DNA of 64,000 nucleotides from Kitasatospora sp. NBC_00458 (lineage in GTDB: Bacteria > Actinomycetota > Actinomycetes > Streptomycetales > Streptomycetaceae): positions 5,171,001 to 5,235,000 of the forward strand of contig NZ_CP107904.1 in the NCBI RefSeq assembly GCF_036013975.1. The letters are read 5' to 3'. Below, piece by piece: positions 43,853 through 51,489 of the stretch. Position 1 is the first letter of the stretch; each line of letters starts with the position of its first letter. A model generated the notes under the pieces. The model made no database searches, was not told where the DNA came from, and saw nothing but the letters and a program-made list of their open reading frames with translations. The position numbers and the translations under genes are program-made.

Positions 43853-43879
43853 CGTACGCAGTACACTGTACATGGTACG
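43853..43879. promoter_or_regulatory. 27-bp nested palindrome, operator of the VOC gene
   Basis: The pattern is CGTAC-N3-GTACA-N-TGTAC-N3-GTACG, symmetrical over 20 of 27 positions. It overlaps the -10 box of the VOC promoter, so a bound protein would repress it. The size and spacing are typical of TetR-family operators. Confidence 0.6.
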
Positions 43880-43892
43880 GAGAATTGTGCAA
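43865..43892 (-). promoter_or_regulatory. Putative promoter of the VOC gene
   Basis: On the minus strand, TTGCAC (43887-43892) and TACAGT (43865-43870) are 16 bp apart, a good match to vegetative promoters. The start codon lies about 42 bp beyond the -10 box. Confidence 0.55.
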
Positions 43893-43970
43893 GGGGTGTT
43901 CCGGGATCCGTGGGGTGATGCGTGTGGCGGCGGTCCCGGGTGGGCCGGGGCTGCGGTTGAGGGTCGGCCC

Positions 43971-43995
43971 CGGGGCCCGGCAGTGCCGGGCCCCG
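43971..43995 (-). terminator. 11-bp perfect hairpin after the DUF6011 gene
   Basis: The arms CGGGGCCCGGC (43971-43981) and GCCGGGCCCCG (43985-43995) flank a 3-nt loop. It starts 5 bp after the stop codon of the minus-strand DUF6011 gene. Confidence 0.7.
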
Positions 43996-43999
43996 ACCG

Positions 44000-44212
44000 T
44001 CAGGACGTGGCCTGGTCGATCCCCGGCAGCGGATCCTGGTCGACCTCGTGGCGGGCGACGCGGTCGGCCGGGTCCCGGCACTCGGGGCCCAGGCGGAGGA
44101 TGCGGGACTCGGGGTCGTGCAGCGGGCGGTGGCAGCGGCGGCAGGTGACCCGGGGTCGGACGGGGCCCGGGGTGGCGGCGAGCGGGAGGGGTTCGGGGGT
44201 GGCGTCGGTCAT
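44000..44212 (-). CDS. DUF6011-type small zinc-ribbon-like protein
   Basis: A 70-residue protein. The core is C24-R-R-C27-H-R-P-L-H-D-P-E-S-R-I-L-R-L-G-P-E-C45, the C-x2-C-x-R-P-L...G-x-x-C pattern of DUF6011. The three cysteines and a histidine could bind one zinc. The function is unknown. It is divergent from the TetR gene, with only 51 bp between the starts. Confidence 0.7.
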   Translation of the reverse strand: MTDATPEPLPLAATPGPVRPRVTCRRCHRPLHDPESRILRLGPECRDPADRVARHEVDQDPLPGIDQATS

Positions 44213-44263
44213 GGGGCGACGGTAGTCGGGCGGTGGGGGAGGCGGGCGTGAAAGGATCGGCGC

Positions 44264-45040
44264 ATGGCCAGTGACCGCAGTGGTGCCGGAGATCCGGCGC
44301 GGACCCTCGCGCTGCTCTGGGGCGTGACGGCGCAGGAGAAGCCGGGCCGGCGCGGGCCCCGGCAGGCGAAGTCCCCGGCGGAGATCGCCGCCGCGGCGAT
44401 CGCGATCGCCGACGCGGAGGGCGTGGAGGCCGTGACCATGCGGCGGGTGGCCCAGGAGCTGGGGGTCTCGCCGATGGCGCTGTACACCTACGTGCCGGGC
44501 AAGGCGGAACTGCTCGACCTGATGCTGGACACCGTCTTCGCGGCCGTGCCCCGCAGTGCCCCGGTCGACGGGGGCTGGCGTGCGCGGGCCACCGCCGTCG
44601 CCGACGACAACCGCGCGCTGTACCGGGCCCACCCGTGGATGGCGGCGGTCGCCACCAGTCGCCCGCCGCTCGGTCCGGGGCTGATGGCCAAGTACGAGTA
44701 CGAGCTGGGCGCCCTGGAGGGGACCGGTCTGCCGGACGTCGAACTGGACGCCGCGCTCACCCACCTGCTGGGCTTCGTCGAGACCTGCGCCCGGATGGCC
44801 TCCGACGAGCGCGCCGCGCGACAGGACAGCGCGATGACGGACGCCCAGTGGTGGGCCGCCAATGCCGAGCTGCTGGCGCGGGTCTTCGACGCCGGGCGCT
44901 ACCCGGTGGCGGCCCGGGTGGGCAGTGCCGCCGGCGAGGCGCACGGGGGCGCGTACAGCCCGGACCACGCGTACGCCTTCGGGCTGGCGCGGGTGCTGGA
45001 CGGCCTGGCGGTGCTGATCGAGGAGTGCCGGGAGGGCTGA
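44264..45040 (+). CDS. TetR/AcrR family transcriptional regulator
   Basis: A 258-residue regulator. A 30-residue tail precedes the DNA-binding domain, whose helix-turn-helix is at about residues 57-80 (A-V-T-M-R-R-V-A-Q-E-L-G-V-S-P-M-A-L-Y-T-Y-V). The ligand domain has W-R-A-R-A-T-A-V-A and resembles the TetR_C group of actinobacterial drug-response repressors. The target is unknown. A TetR-type tandem operator lies 75 bp after its stop, and another palindrome overlaps the VOC promoter nearby. Confidence 0.9.
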   Translation: MASDRSGAGDPARTLALLWGVTAQEKPGRRGPRQAKSPAEIAAAAIAIADAEGVEAVTMRRVAQELGVSPMALYTYVPGKAELLDLMLDTVFAAVPRSAPVDGGWRARATAVADDNRALYRAHPWMAAVATSRPPLGPGLMAKYEYELGALEGTGLPDVELDAALTHLLGFVETCARMASDERAARQDSAMTDAQWWAANAELLARVFDAGRYPVAARVGSAAGEAHGGAYSPDHAYAFGLARVLDGLAVLIEECREG

Positions 45041-45114
45041 AACGGCCGGCCGGCGGCCGACCGGTGGCCGACTGCCGGGCGGATGCCCACGGCCGGACCG
45101 GCGCGGCAGAATCT

Positions 45115-45150
45115 GTAGACCGGTCGGTATAAGTAGACCGGTCGACATAA
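45115..45150. repeat. Tandem 18-bp operator-like repeat (GACCGGTC palindromes) between convergent genes
   Basis: GTAGACCGGTCGGTATAA and GTAGACCGGTCGACATAA lie head to tail, matching at 16 of 18 positions. Each contains the palindrome GACCGGTC, common in TetR-family operators. Although promoter-like, it lies between the 3' ends of the tetR and hxlR genes, with no gene starting beside it. Confidence 0.65.
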
Positions 45151-45167
45151 AAACGGCCCCGCCTGGC

Positions 45168-45620
45168 TCAGCGTCCGCGTGCGTCGTACTCGTCGCGGGC
45201 GGCCAGGACGGCGCCGACCCGGGCCTCCGACCAGTGCGCCAGGGTGGAGACCAGCCGGGCGGCCTCCCTGCCGAGCGGGGTGAGGCTGTAGTCGACCCGC
45301 GGCGGGATGACCGGGTGGGCCTCGCGCAGCACGAAGCCGTCGCGTTCCAGGGTCTGCAGGGTCTGCGCGAGCATCTTCTCGCTCACCCCGGTGATCCGGC
45401 GGCGCAGCTCGCTGAAGCGGTAGCCGCGCTCGTCGAGCGCCCCCAGCACCAGGACGCCCCAGCGGCTGGTGACGTGCTCCAGCACGCCCCGGGACGGACA
45501 CATGCGGTCGAAGACGTCGGGCAGGGGCAGGGCGCAGGGCGGCGCGAGTGCCGGCGGGGCCGGCGGTTCGGCCGCAGGCTCGGCGGCCGCCGCGGGGTCG
45601 GCGGAGTTCATTACCTTCAT
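45168..45620 (-). CDS. HxlR family transcriptional regulator
   Basis: A 150-residue winged-helix regulator. An Ala/Pro-rich tail precedes the HxlR core, which begins F-D-R-M-C-P-S-R-G-V-L-E-H-V-T-S-R-W-G and continues with R-F-S-E-L-R-R-R-I-T-G-V-S-E-K-M-L-A-Q-T-L. C41, just before the first helix, matches the redox-sensing cysteine of relatives such as QorR and YodB. It is divergent from a QorB-like quinone reductase, the usual arrangement for such pairs. The start is ATG 45620 or 45611. Confidence 0.9.
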   Translation of the reverse strand: MKVMNSADPAAAAEPAAEPPAPPALAPPCALPLPDVFDRMCPSRGVLEHVTSRWGVLVLGALDERGYRFSELRRRITGVSEKMLAQTLQTLERDGFVLREAHPVIPPRVDYSLTPLGREAARLVSTLAHWSEARVGAVLAARDEYDARGR

Positions 45621-45623
45621 GTC

Positions 45624-45676
45624 AGTACCCTACTTTGAAGTGCGTACTTACGAAAGGTTAGTGCCACCCCTAGAGT
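45624..45676 (+). promoter_or_regulatory. Divergent hxlR/reductase control region
   Basis: AGTAC (45624) and GTACT (45644) form an inverted repeat, with ACTT-TG-AAGT (45632-45641) nested between them. On the plus strand TTACGA (45648) and TAGAGT (45671) are 17 bp apart, a plausible reductase promoter. HxlR bound at the repeat would sit directly against the -35 box. Confidence 0.5.
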
Positions 45677-45726
45677 GAGTGTCGTAGACGGAAGTTCAAC
45701 GGACAACCACCCCAGGGAGCAACATC

Positions 45727-46575
45727 ATGTACGTCGTCACCGGTGCCACCGGACAGCTCGGCCGCCTGGTCGTCGAGGGCCTGCTGGCCAAGGTCCCCGC
45801 GAGCGAGGTGGCGGTGGCCGTCCGTTCCGCGGAGAAGGCCGCCGACCTCGCCGAGCGCGGTGTGACGGTCCGGGTGGTCGACTACGGCCGGCCGGAGAGC
45901 CTGGAGGGCGCCTTCGCCGCCGGTGACCGGGTGCTGCTGATCTCGGGCAGCGAGATCGGCAGCCGGATCCCGCAGCACACCGCCGTGGTCGAGGCGGCGC
46001 GTGCCGCCGGTGTCGCGCTGTTCGCCTACACCAGTGCGCCGGGCGCGGCCACCTTCAAGCTGGCCGACGAGCACAAGGCCACCGAGGCGGTCATCCGCGA
46101 GTCCGGGCTCCCCTTCGCCCTCCTGCGCAACGGCTGGTACACCGAGAACTACCTCGGTGACGCGGTCGGCACGGTCGAGCGCGGTGCGGTGGTCGGCAGC
46201 GCCGGCGACGGCCGGATCGCCTCGGCCCCGCGCCGGGACTACGCCGACGCGGCGGTGGCGGTCCTCACCGGCGAGGGCCACGAGAACACGGTGTACGAGC
46301 TCAGCGGTGACGTCGCCTGGAGCCTCCCGGAGCTGGCCGCCGAGCTGGCGCAGGCGTCGGGCAAGCCGGTCGGGCACCGTGACGTGACCCCGGCCGAGCA
46401 CCTCGCGGTGCTGGTCGGCGCCGGTCTGCCGGAGGGCTTCGCCGGGATCCTGGTGGACGTCGACGCCGGCATCGCGCGCGGTGAGCTGGCCGGCACCCCG
46501 GGCGACCTGGCCAAGCTGATCGGCCGCCCGACCGCCCCGCTGGCGGAGAGCGTGAAGGCGGCGCTCGGAGCCTGA
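45727..46575 (+). CDS. NAD(P)H-binding quinone reductase, QorB/NmrA-like
   Basis: A 282-residue atypical short-chain dehydrogenase. The nucleotide motif G-A-T-G-Q-L-G lies at residues 6-12, Y-T-S-A near 110, H-K-A-T-E near 125 and R-N-G-W-Y-T-E-N near 145. This is the QorB (YtfG) type, which reduces quinones with NADPH. CCCAGGGAG lies upstream of ATG 45727. Divergent pairing with an HxlR regulator bearing a lone cysteine suggests induction by quinones or thiol stress. Confidence 0.88.
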   Translation: MYVVTGATGQLGRLVVEGLLAKVPASEVAVAVRSAEKAADLAERGVTVRVVDYGRPESLEGAFAAGDRVLLISGSEIGSRIPQHTAVVEAARAAGVALFAYTSAPGAATFKLADEHKATEAVIRESGLPFALLRNGWYTENYLGDAVGTVERGAVVGSAGDGRIASAPRRDYADAAVAVLTGEGHENTVYELSGDVAWSLPELAAELAQASGKPVGHRDVTPAEHLAVLVGAGLPEGFAGILVDVDAGIARGELAGTPGDLAKLIGRPTAPLAESVKAALGA

Positions 46576-46778
46576 GGCGCCCGGACGCGCCCCATCGCGC
46601 TCCACCGCGTCACCGGCTCCCGCCCGGGACGGCTCCGCGTCCGGAGCCGTCCCGGGCCCGCCGTCGTGACCGCACCCGTTCCGCGTCCGGCTCCGCTTCC
46701 GTGCCCGTGCCCGCGCCCGGGGCGCCCGGCCGGGGTGTCCACCAGCGGAGTCCCGCCGCGGTGATCGAGCCCCTTTGC

Positions 46779-46813
46779 CTGTCATGACCAAAATCCGGAT
46801 ACGGAGATGACAG
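46779..46813. promoter_or_regulatory. CTGTCAT...ATGACAG inverted repeat upstream of rarD
   Basis: Perfect 7-bp arms (46779-46785 and 46807-46813) are separated by 21 bp of AT-richer DNA (includes AAAATCC). It ends 60 bp before the RarD start, a suitable place for an operator. Confidence 0.35.
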
Positions 46814-46873
46814 CCTGCCCCCGCGCCCGCTACCGTCGCCTCGACACAGGTGCGCGCGGAGGGCAGGCGGTCC

Positions 46874-47896
46874 ATGCCAGAGACAACCCAGCAGGAGGCC
46901 GGCCGAGGGCTCTGGTTCGGCGTCGCGGCGTACGGGATCTCGGGGCTCTTCCCACTGTTCTGGCCGCTGCTGGAGCCGGGCGCCGCCGACGACATCCTGG
47001 CCAACCGGATGGTCTGGTCGCTGGTCGCCGTGGTGGCGCTGCTGCTGGTCCAGCGGCACTGGGGCTGGATACGCCCGCTGCTGGGCCAGCCCCGCCGGCT
47101 GGCCATGCTGGGCGGCGCGGCCGTGGTGATCTCGGTCAACTGGGGCGTCTACATCTGGGCCGTCAACGCCGGCCACGTGGTGGAGACCAGCCTCGGCTAC
47201 TTCATCAACCCGCTGGTCACCATCGCCTTCGGCGTCCTGGTGCTCAAGGAGCGGCTGCGCAGGGCGCAGTGGGTGGCGGTGGGGATCGGTGCGCTCGCGG
47301 TGGCGGTGCTGACCGTCGGCTACGGGCGCCTCCCGTGGATCGCGCTGACCCTGGCGCTCTCCTTCGCCACCTACGGCCTGCTGAAGAAGACGGTCGGGCT
47401 GAGCGGCTTGGAGAGCCTGGCGGCCGAGAGCGCCTTCATGTTCCCCTTCGCGCTCGGCTACCTGGTCTACCTGCAGGCCACCGGCCGCGGCACCCTGGGC
47501 CACACGGTGGCCGGCTCGTACGGCTGGGGCCACTCGGGGCTGCTGGTGCTCAGCGGGGTGATCACCGCGGTCCCGCTGCTCTGCTTCGGGGCGGCGGCGG
47601 TCCGGGTGCCGCTGACCACGCTCGGGCTGCTGCAGTACCTGGCACCGGTGTTCCAGTTCCTGATCGGCGTCGCCGTCTTCCACGAGTCGATGCCGCCCGC
47701 CCGCTGGGCCGGGTTCGCCCTGGTGTGGGCCGCGCTCGCGGTGCTCACCTGGGACGCGTTGCGGCGCGTCCGGGCGGACCGGGCGGCCGACCGGGCCCGG
47801 GCGGCGGCGACCCCGGCCGACGCCGTGCCCTCCGGCACGGCGCCGACCACGCCGACCACGCCGGCCACCGAACCCGCCCGGGCCGCCACCCGCTGA
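46874..47896 (+). CDS. rarD: RarD-type EamA family transporter
   Basis: A 340-residue, ten-helix EamA protein of the RarD subgroup. It has A-N-R-M-V-W-S-L near residue 45, N-W-G-V-Y-I-W-A-V-N near 90 and E-T-S-L-G-Y-F-I-N-P-L near 107, all RarD signatures. It was first described with chloramphenicol sensitivity; the natural substrate is unknown. The start is ATG 46874, where the conserved part begins; an upstream GTG 46850 is in frame. The tail is Thr/Pro/Ala-rich. Confidence 0.9.
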   Translation: MPETTQQEAGRGLWFGVAAYGISGLFPLFWPLLEPGAADDILANRMVWSLVAVVALLLVQRHWGWIRPLLGQPRRLAMLGGAAVVISVNWGVYIWAVNAGHVVETSLGYFINPLVTIAFGVLVLKERLRRAQWVAVGIGALAVAVLTVGYGRLPWIALTLALSFATYGLLKKTVGLSGLESLAAESAFMFPFALGYLVYLQATGRGTLGHTVAGSYGWGHSGLLVLSGVITAVPLLCFGAAAVRVPLTTLGLLQYLAPVFQFLIGVAVFHESMPPARWAGFALVWAALAVLTWDALRRVRADRAADRARAAATPADAVPSGTAPTTPTTPATEPARAATR

Positions 47897-47983
47897 GCCC
47901 ACCGCGGCGGCCCCGTCCGGGCGGTCCGGTCCGCCGCCGCGCAGGCGCGCACCCCGGGCCGGAACGGATCAGAACGGACCGGC

Positions 47984-48949
47984 TCAGGCCGTGATGTCCC
48001 GCGCCGTGAACCGGGCCCACGCCGCCGATCCGAACACCGCCACGTAGGCGGCCTGCAGCCCGAGGTTCTTCAGCACCCCGTCCCAGTACATCGGCTCCCG
48101 CAGGAGGTCGCCGAAGGTGAGCCAGTGGTGGGTGAAGAGGAACGGCTGGATCGCGTGCAGCTGCGGGAAGCTGTCCAGGATCTGCACGGTGATCACCAGT
48201 CCGACGGTGGCCGCCATCGCCGCGATCCCGCTGCCGGTGAGCGTCGAGACGAACAGCCCGATCGCGACCAGTCCCGCCAGTGAGGCGGCGACCACCGCGG
48301 CCACCAGCACGGCCCGCAGCAGCGCCGAACCCAGGCCGATGGTCTCCCCGGAGATCAGCGTGACGTCGCCGACCGGGAACAGCGCCGCCCCGGTGGCCAC
48401 CGCCGCCAGGGCCACCGTCGCGGTGGCCGCCAGGCAGAAGGCCAGCCCGGCGGTGAACTTGGCGGCCAGCAGCCTGGTCCGCCCGGCCGGGGCGACCAGC
48501 AGGTAGCGCAGGGTGCCGGTGGCCGCCTCGCCGGCCACCGAGTCCCCGGCGACCACGCCGACCGTCATCGGCAGGAAGACCGGCAGCGCCACGGCGAGCG
48601 CCGTGAACACCAGGAACAGGCCGTTCTGGGTGACCTGCGCGATGAAGGCCGGACCCTCGCCGCCGCGCGGTCCGTCCGTCTCGATCTTGACCACCGTGCC
48701 GATCAGGACCGGCAGTACGGCCAGGATCCCCAGCAGCGCGATGGTCCGCACCCGGCGGAAGGTCAGCACCAGCTCGTTGCGGAACAGCGCCAGGAACCCG
48801 GCCGCCGTCTGCGTCCTGCGCCCGGGCACGGCGGCCCCCGGGGCCGCGGCACCCGGCCCCGCGACCCGCGGCACCGCCGCCCCGGCCCCGGCCCCGGCCG
48901 CGCCGGCCCCCGTCGCTCCGGCCGTCTCCGGCGCCTCAGCCCGCGACAT
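47984..48949 (-). CDS. ABC-2 type transporter permease
   Basis: A 321-residue membrane protein with six helices. A Gly/Ala/Pro-rich tail of about 45 residues precedes F-L-A-L-F-R-N-E-L-V-L-T-F-R-R-V-R-T, the usual start of ABC-2 permeases. G-T-L-R-Y-L-L-V-A-P-A-G-R-T-R-L-L lies near residue 145 and is a family signature. It overlaps the ATP-binding gene by 14 bp and is last in a three-gene operon. Confidence 0.9.
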   Translation of the reverse strand: MSRAEAPETAGATGAGAAGAGAGAAVPRVAGPGAAAPGAAVPGRRTQTAAGFLALFRNELVLTFRRVRTIALLGILAVLPVLIGTVVKIETDGPRGGEGPAFIAQVTQNGLFLVFTALAVALPVFLPMTVGVVAGDSVAGEAATGTLRYLLVAPAGRTRLLAAKFTAGLAFCLAATATVALAAVATGAALFPVGDVTLISGETIGLGSALLRAVLVAAVVAASLAGLVAIGLFVSTLTGSGIAAMAATVGLVITVQILDSFPQLHAIQPFLFTHHWLTFGDLLREPMYWDGVLKNLGLQAAYVAVFGSAAWARFTARDITA

Positions 48950-49985
48950 CGAAGCCCTCCCCGGTCATCGCCACGAAGGCGTCCTCCAACGTGCCCCGCT
49001 CCACCCCGAAGCCGTGGATCCGCACCTCGGCCGCGACCAGTGCCGCGCAGAGGCCGGGCAGTGCGTCCTCGGCCAGGGTCCCCAGCTCGCCGTCGACCCG
49101 CTCCTCGCCGACCTGGACCCCGGTCACCTTGTGGGCGAGCAGCACCTCCGCGGCCCGGTGGGTGTCCGGTGTCCGGACGACCAGCCGGCCGCGGGCCCGG
49201 GCGGCGAGTTCGGCGACGGTGCCCTGCACCACCAGCCGGCCGCGCGACATCACCGCGGCGTGCGTGCAGACCTGCTCGATCTCGTCCAGCAGGTGGGAGG
49301 AGAGGAAGACCGTCGTGCCCTCCGCCGCGACCTCCCGGATCAGCGCCCGGATCTCCCGCATGCCCTGCGGGTCGAGTCCGTTGGTCGGCTCGTCCAGGAC
49401 GAGCAGCTCGCGCGGCTGGAGCAGGGCCGACGCGAGGCCGAGCCGCTGCTTCATCCCCAGCGAGTAGGCCCGGGCCTTCTTCCCGGCGGCGGCGGTCAGC
49501 CCGACCCGGTCGAGGGCCTCGGCCACCCGCTGCTTCCGGGTGCGCGGGTCGGCGGTCGGATCCGCGGCGTCGAAGCGCGCCAGGTTGTCCCGGCCGGAGA
49601 GGAAGCCGTACAGGGCCGGGCCCTCGATGAGGGCGCCGACCCGGGGGAGCACCGTGGAGACCGACTGCGGCATCGACTCGCCGAGCACGGTCGCCACCCC
49701 GGACGTGGGGGCGATGAGGCCCATCAGCATCCGGATGGTGGTGGTCTTGCCGGAGCCGTTGGGGCCGAGGAAGCCGAAGACCGAGCCCCGGGGGACGGTC
49801 AGGTCCAGCCCGTCCACGGCGAGCTGGCCGCCGCGGAACCGCTTGGTCAGCCCCCTGGCTCTGATCACGTCGTCGGAGGGTGGGGAGACGGGGGAGGGCG
49901 AAGCGGCAACGGGGGCCGGGCGCGCGATCGCGCCCCGGCCCCCGGCCGGCTCCGTAACGTCCCCCGTTACCGGAGCCTGGGTCAC
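48936..49985 (-). CDS. ABC transporter ATP-binding protein
   Basis: A 349-residue ATPase. Walker A is at about 74-81 (G-P-N-G-S-G-K-T), the signature is Y-S-L-G-M-K-Q-R-L-G, Walker B is L-L-V-L-D-E-P-T-N-G-L-D-P, and the switch His is in L-S-S-H-L-L. The C-terminal 100 residues resemble the extra domain of ABC-2 export ATPases. A Pro/Ala-rich tail of about 40 residues precedes the domain. GTG 49985 directly abuts the stop codon of the LolA-like gene, so translation is probably coupled. The cargo is unknown. Confidence 0.92.
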   Translation of the reverse strand: MTQAPVTGDVTEPAGGRGAIARPAPVAASPSPVSPPSDDVIRARGLTKRFRGGQLAVDGLDLTVPRGSVFGFLGPNGSGKTTTIRMLMGLIAPTSGVATVLGESMPQSVSTVLPRVGALIEGPALYGFLSGRDNLARFDAADPTADPRTRKQRVAEALDRVGLTAAAGKKARAYSLGMKQRLGLASALLQPRELLVLDEPTNGLDPQGMREIRALIREVAAEGTTVFLSSHLLDEIEQVCTHAAVMSRGRLVVQGTVAELAARARGRLVVRTPDTHRAAEVLLAHKVTGVQVGEERVDGELGTLAEDALPGLCAALVAAEVRIHGFGVERGTLEDAFVAMTGEGFDVAG

Positions 49986-51299
49986 CTACTTCACCCCGGC
50001 CGCACTCTGCAGCACCGGCAGGGTCACCGCGCCGGCGAAGACCCGGCCGTCGTCGGTGACCAGCACGTTCAGCACCTTGGTGCTGATCTGCGAGCCGCCC
50101 TTGACCGGCTTGCCGAGCGACTTGGCCAGCGCCAGCGGGTTCTGCGCCTTGCCCTCGCCCGCACCCGGGCCGTGCCCGCCCCTGCCGCGCGGGCCCCTGC
50201 CCTCGGCCGGGACGAAGACGTCGCCGCCGGGCAGCTGGGCGGAGAGCACCGCCGTCCAGCCCTCGCCGACCACGTTCAGACCCTGCGCGGCGGCCGCGGC
50301 CTCCGGGGAGGCGCCGGCCTTGGCACCGTCGGCCCTGCGGCCCTCCGGCGCCTTCTGCTCCGTCACCTTGGCGCCCTTGGGCACGGTGAACTCGAAGGTC
50401 TTGGCCGCGGGCTTGGCGAACGACACCTCGGTGAAGTGGACGTCCAGCACCGTGCTGCCGTCGGAGCCCTTGACCACGACGGCCAGCGGCACGCCGTTGT
50501 CGGCGGCCACCGCGACCCGCACCTCGCCGATGGTCGAGCCCGGCTGGGTGGGCTTCACGCTCAGCTGGTACGCCTTCTGCCCGGCCACGCTCGCGGTGCC
50601 GTCCACCGTCACGGCGGTGGTGCCCGCGCTCGCGGTGAGGAACAGCCGGGCGGCCTCCTGCGGGGTGGTCGGCACCCCGGTCAGCGGCGCCTTGCCCTCG
50701 TGGCCCGTGCCCGGGCGGCCGCCCGGGCCGTCGGACCCGACCCCGCTCAGGTGGACCGCCTCGTTGCTGGCGCTGTCCCAGGCCCAGGCCTGGTCGCCGT
50801 TGCGGACCAGCTCGTACCCGGCGAGCTGCTCCAGCAGGCCGATCCGCTGCTTGTCCGGACCGTCCACCGCGACCCGCAGGGTGTGCTCGCCGCCCAGCAG
50901 GCCGGTGAGCTTGGACTCCGGAGAGGCCCCCGACGGCTTGCCGGCGCCGGGGCCGCCCGAGCCGATCCCGCCGGCCGCGGCGCCGAGCAGCTGGCTCGGC
51001 ACGCCCAGGTCGGCCGAGACCGACACGGTGCCGGAGAGCGTCTCGGCCTGCGAGCCGAGCGCCTTCGCCACCACCTGTTCCGCCGTCAGTGCGGGCAGGT
51101 CCGGGGGCGAGGAGTCCGCCAGCGCCGGTACCAGCCCCACCCCGGCGGCGATCGTGGCGGCCACGGCCAGCGGCACCGCTACCCGGATCATCGTCCGGCG
51201 GCCGGACCGGTACGGCACGCCCTCCCGGAGTCCGTCCTGGAAGCCGCCCCGGACCCCGTCCGCCGAACCACCCGCCGCGGTCGTCCTGTCGTCCGTCAT
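49986..51299 (-). CDS. Membrane-anchored LolA/DUF2092-like protein
   Basis: A 437-residue protein. A cytoplasmic N-terminus of about 36 residues, one hydrophobic anchor at about 37-60 and a long external part follow. The external part resembles the half-barrel LolA/RseB fold: L-T-A-E-Q-V-V-A-K-A-L near the anchor, Y-E-L-V-R-N-G-D-Q-A-W-A-W-D, A-Y-Q-L-S-V-K-P and F-E-F-T-V-P-K-G-A-K-V. Two Gly/Pro-rich low-complexity loops interrupt it. It could bind a lipid or lipoprotein handled by the ABC exporter encoded behind it. The start is ATG 51299 or GTG 51302, with GGAGGGG upstream. Confidence 0.75.
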   Translation of the reverse strand: MTDDRTTAAGGSADGVRGGFQDGLREGVPYRSGRRTMIRVAVPLAVAATIAAGVGLVPALADSSPPDLPALTAEQVVAKALGSQAETLSGTVSVSADLGVPSQLLGAAAGGIGSGGPGAGKPSGASPESKLTGLLGGEHTLRVAVDGPDKQRIGLLEQLAGYELVRNGDQAWAWDSASNEAVHLSGVGSDGPGGRPGTGHEGKAPLTGVPTTPQEAARLFLTASAGTTAVTVDGTASVAGQKAYQLSVKPTQPGSTIGEVRVAVAADNGVPLAVVVKGSDGSTVLDVHFTEVSFAKPAAKTFEFTVPKGAKVTEQKAPEGRRADGAKAGASPEAAAAAQGLNVVGEGWTAVLSAQLPGGDVFVPAEGRGPRGRGGHGPGAGEGKAQNPLALAKSLGKPVKGGSQISTKVLNVLVTDDGRVFAGAVTLPVLQSAAGVK

Positions 51300-51446
51300 C
51301 ACGTCCAACCCCTCCGTCAGTGACCGACTGTCCCTGTCCCTCCATTAGACGGCCCCGGGCCGCTTCCGTCATCGCCCTGCAGGGTCAGATCCGGCTCGGT
51401 CTCGCGGCGCAGCCGACCCTGATCGCACCTCAGGGTCGGCTCCTCC

Positions 51447-51481
51447 GAACGTACGAGGAACGTACGAGAACTGGCGTAGGG
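51447..51481 (+). promoter_or_regulatory. fbiC promoter region: tandem GAACGTACGAG and -10 TAGGGT
   Basis: GAACGTACGAG occurs twice in direct tandem (51447-51468). A -10-like TAGGGT lies at 51476-51481, only 8 bp before the fbiC ATG, and no Shine-Dalgarno sequence fits in between. This predicts a leaderless mRNA with the tandem repeat occupying the -35 region. Confidence 0.5.
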
Positions 51482-51489
51482 TCGCGGGC

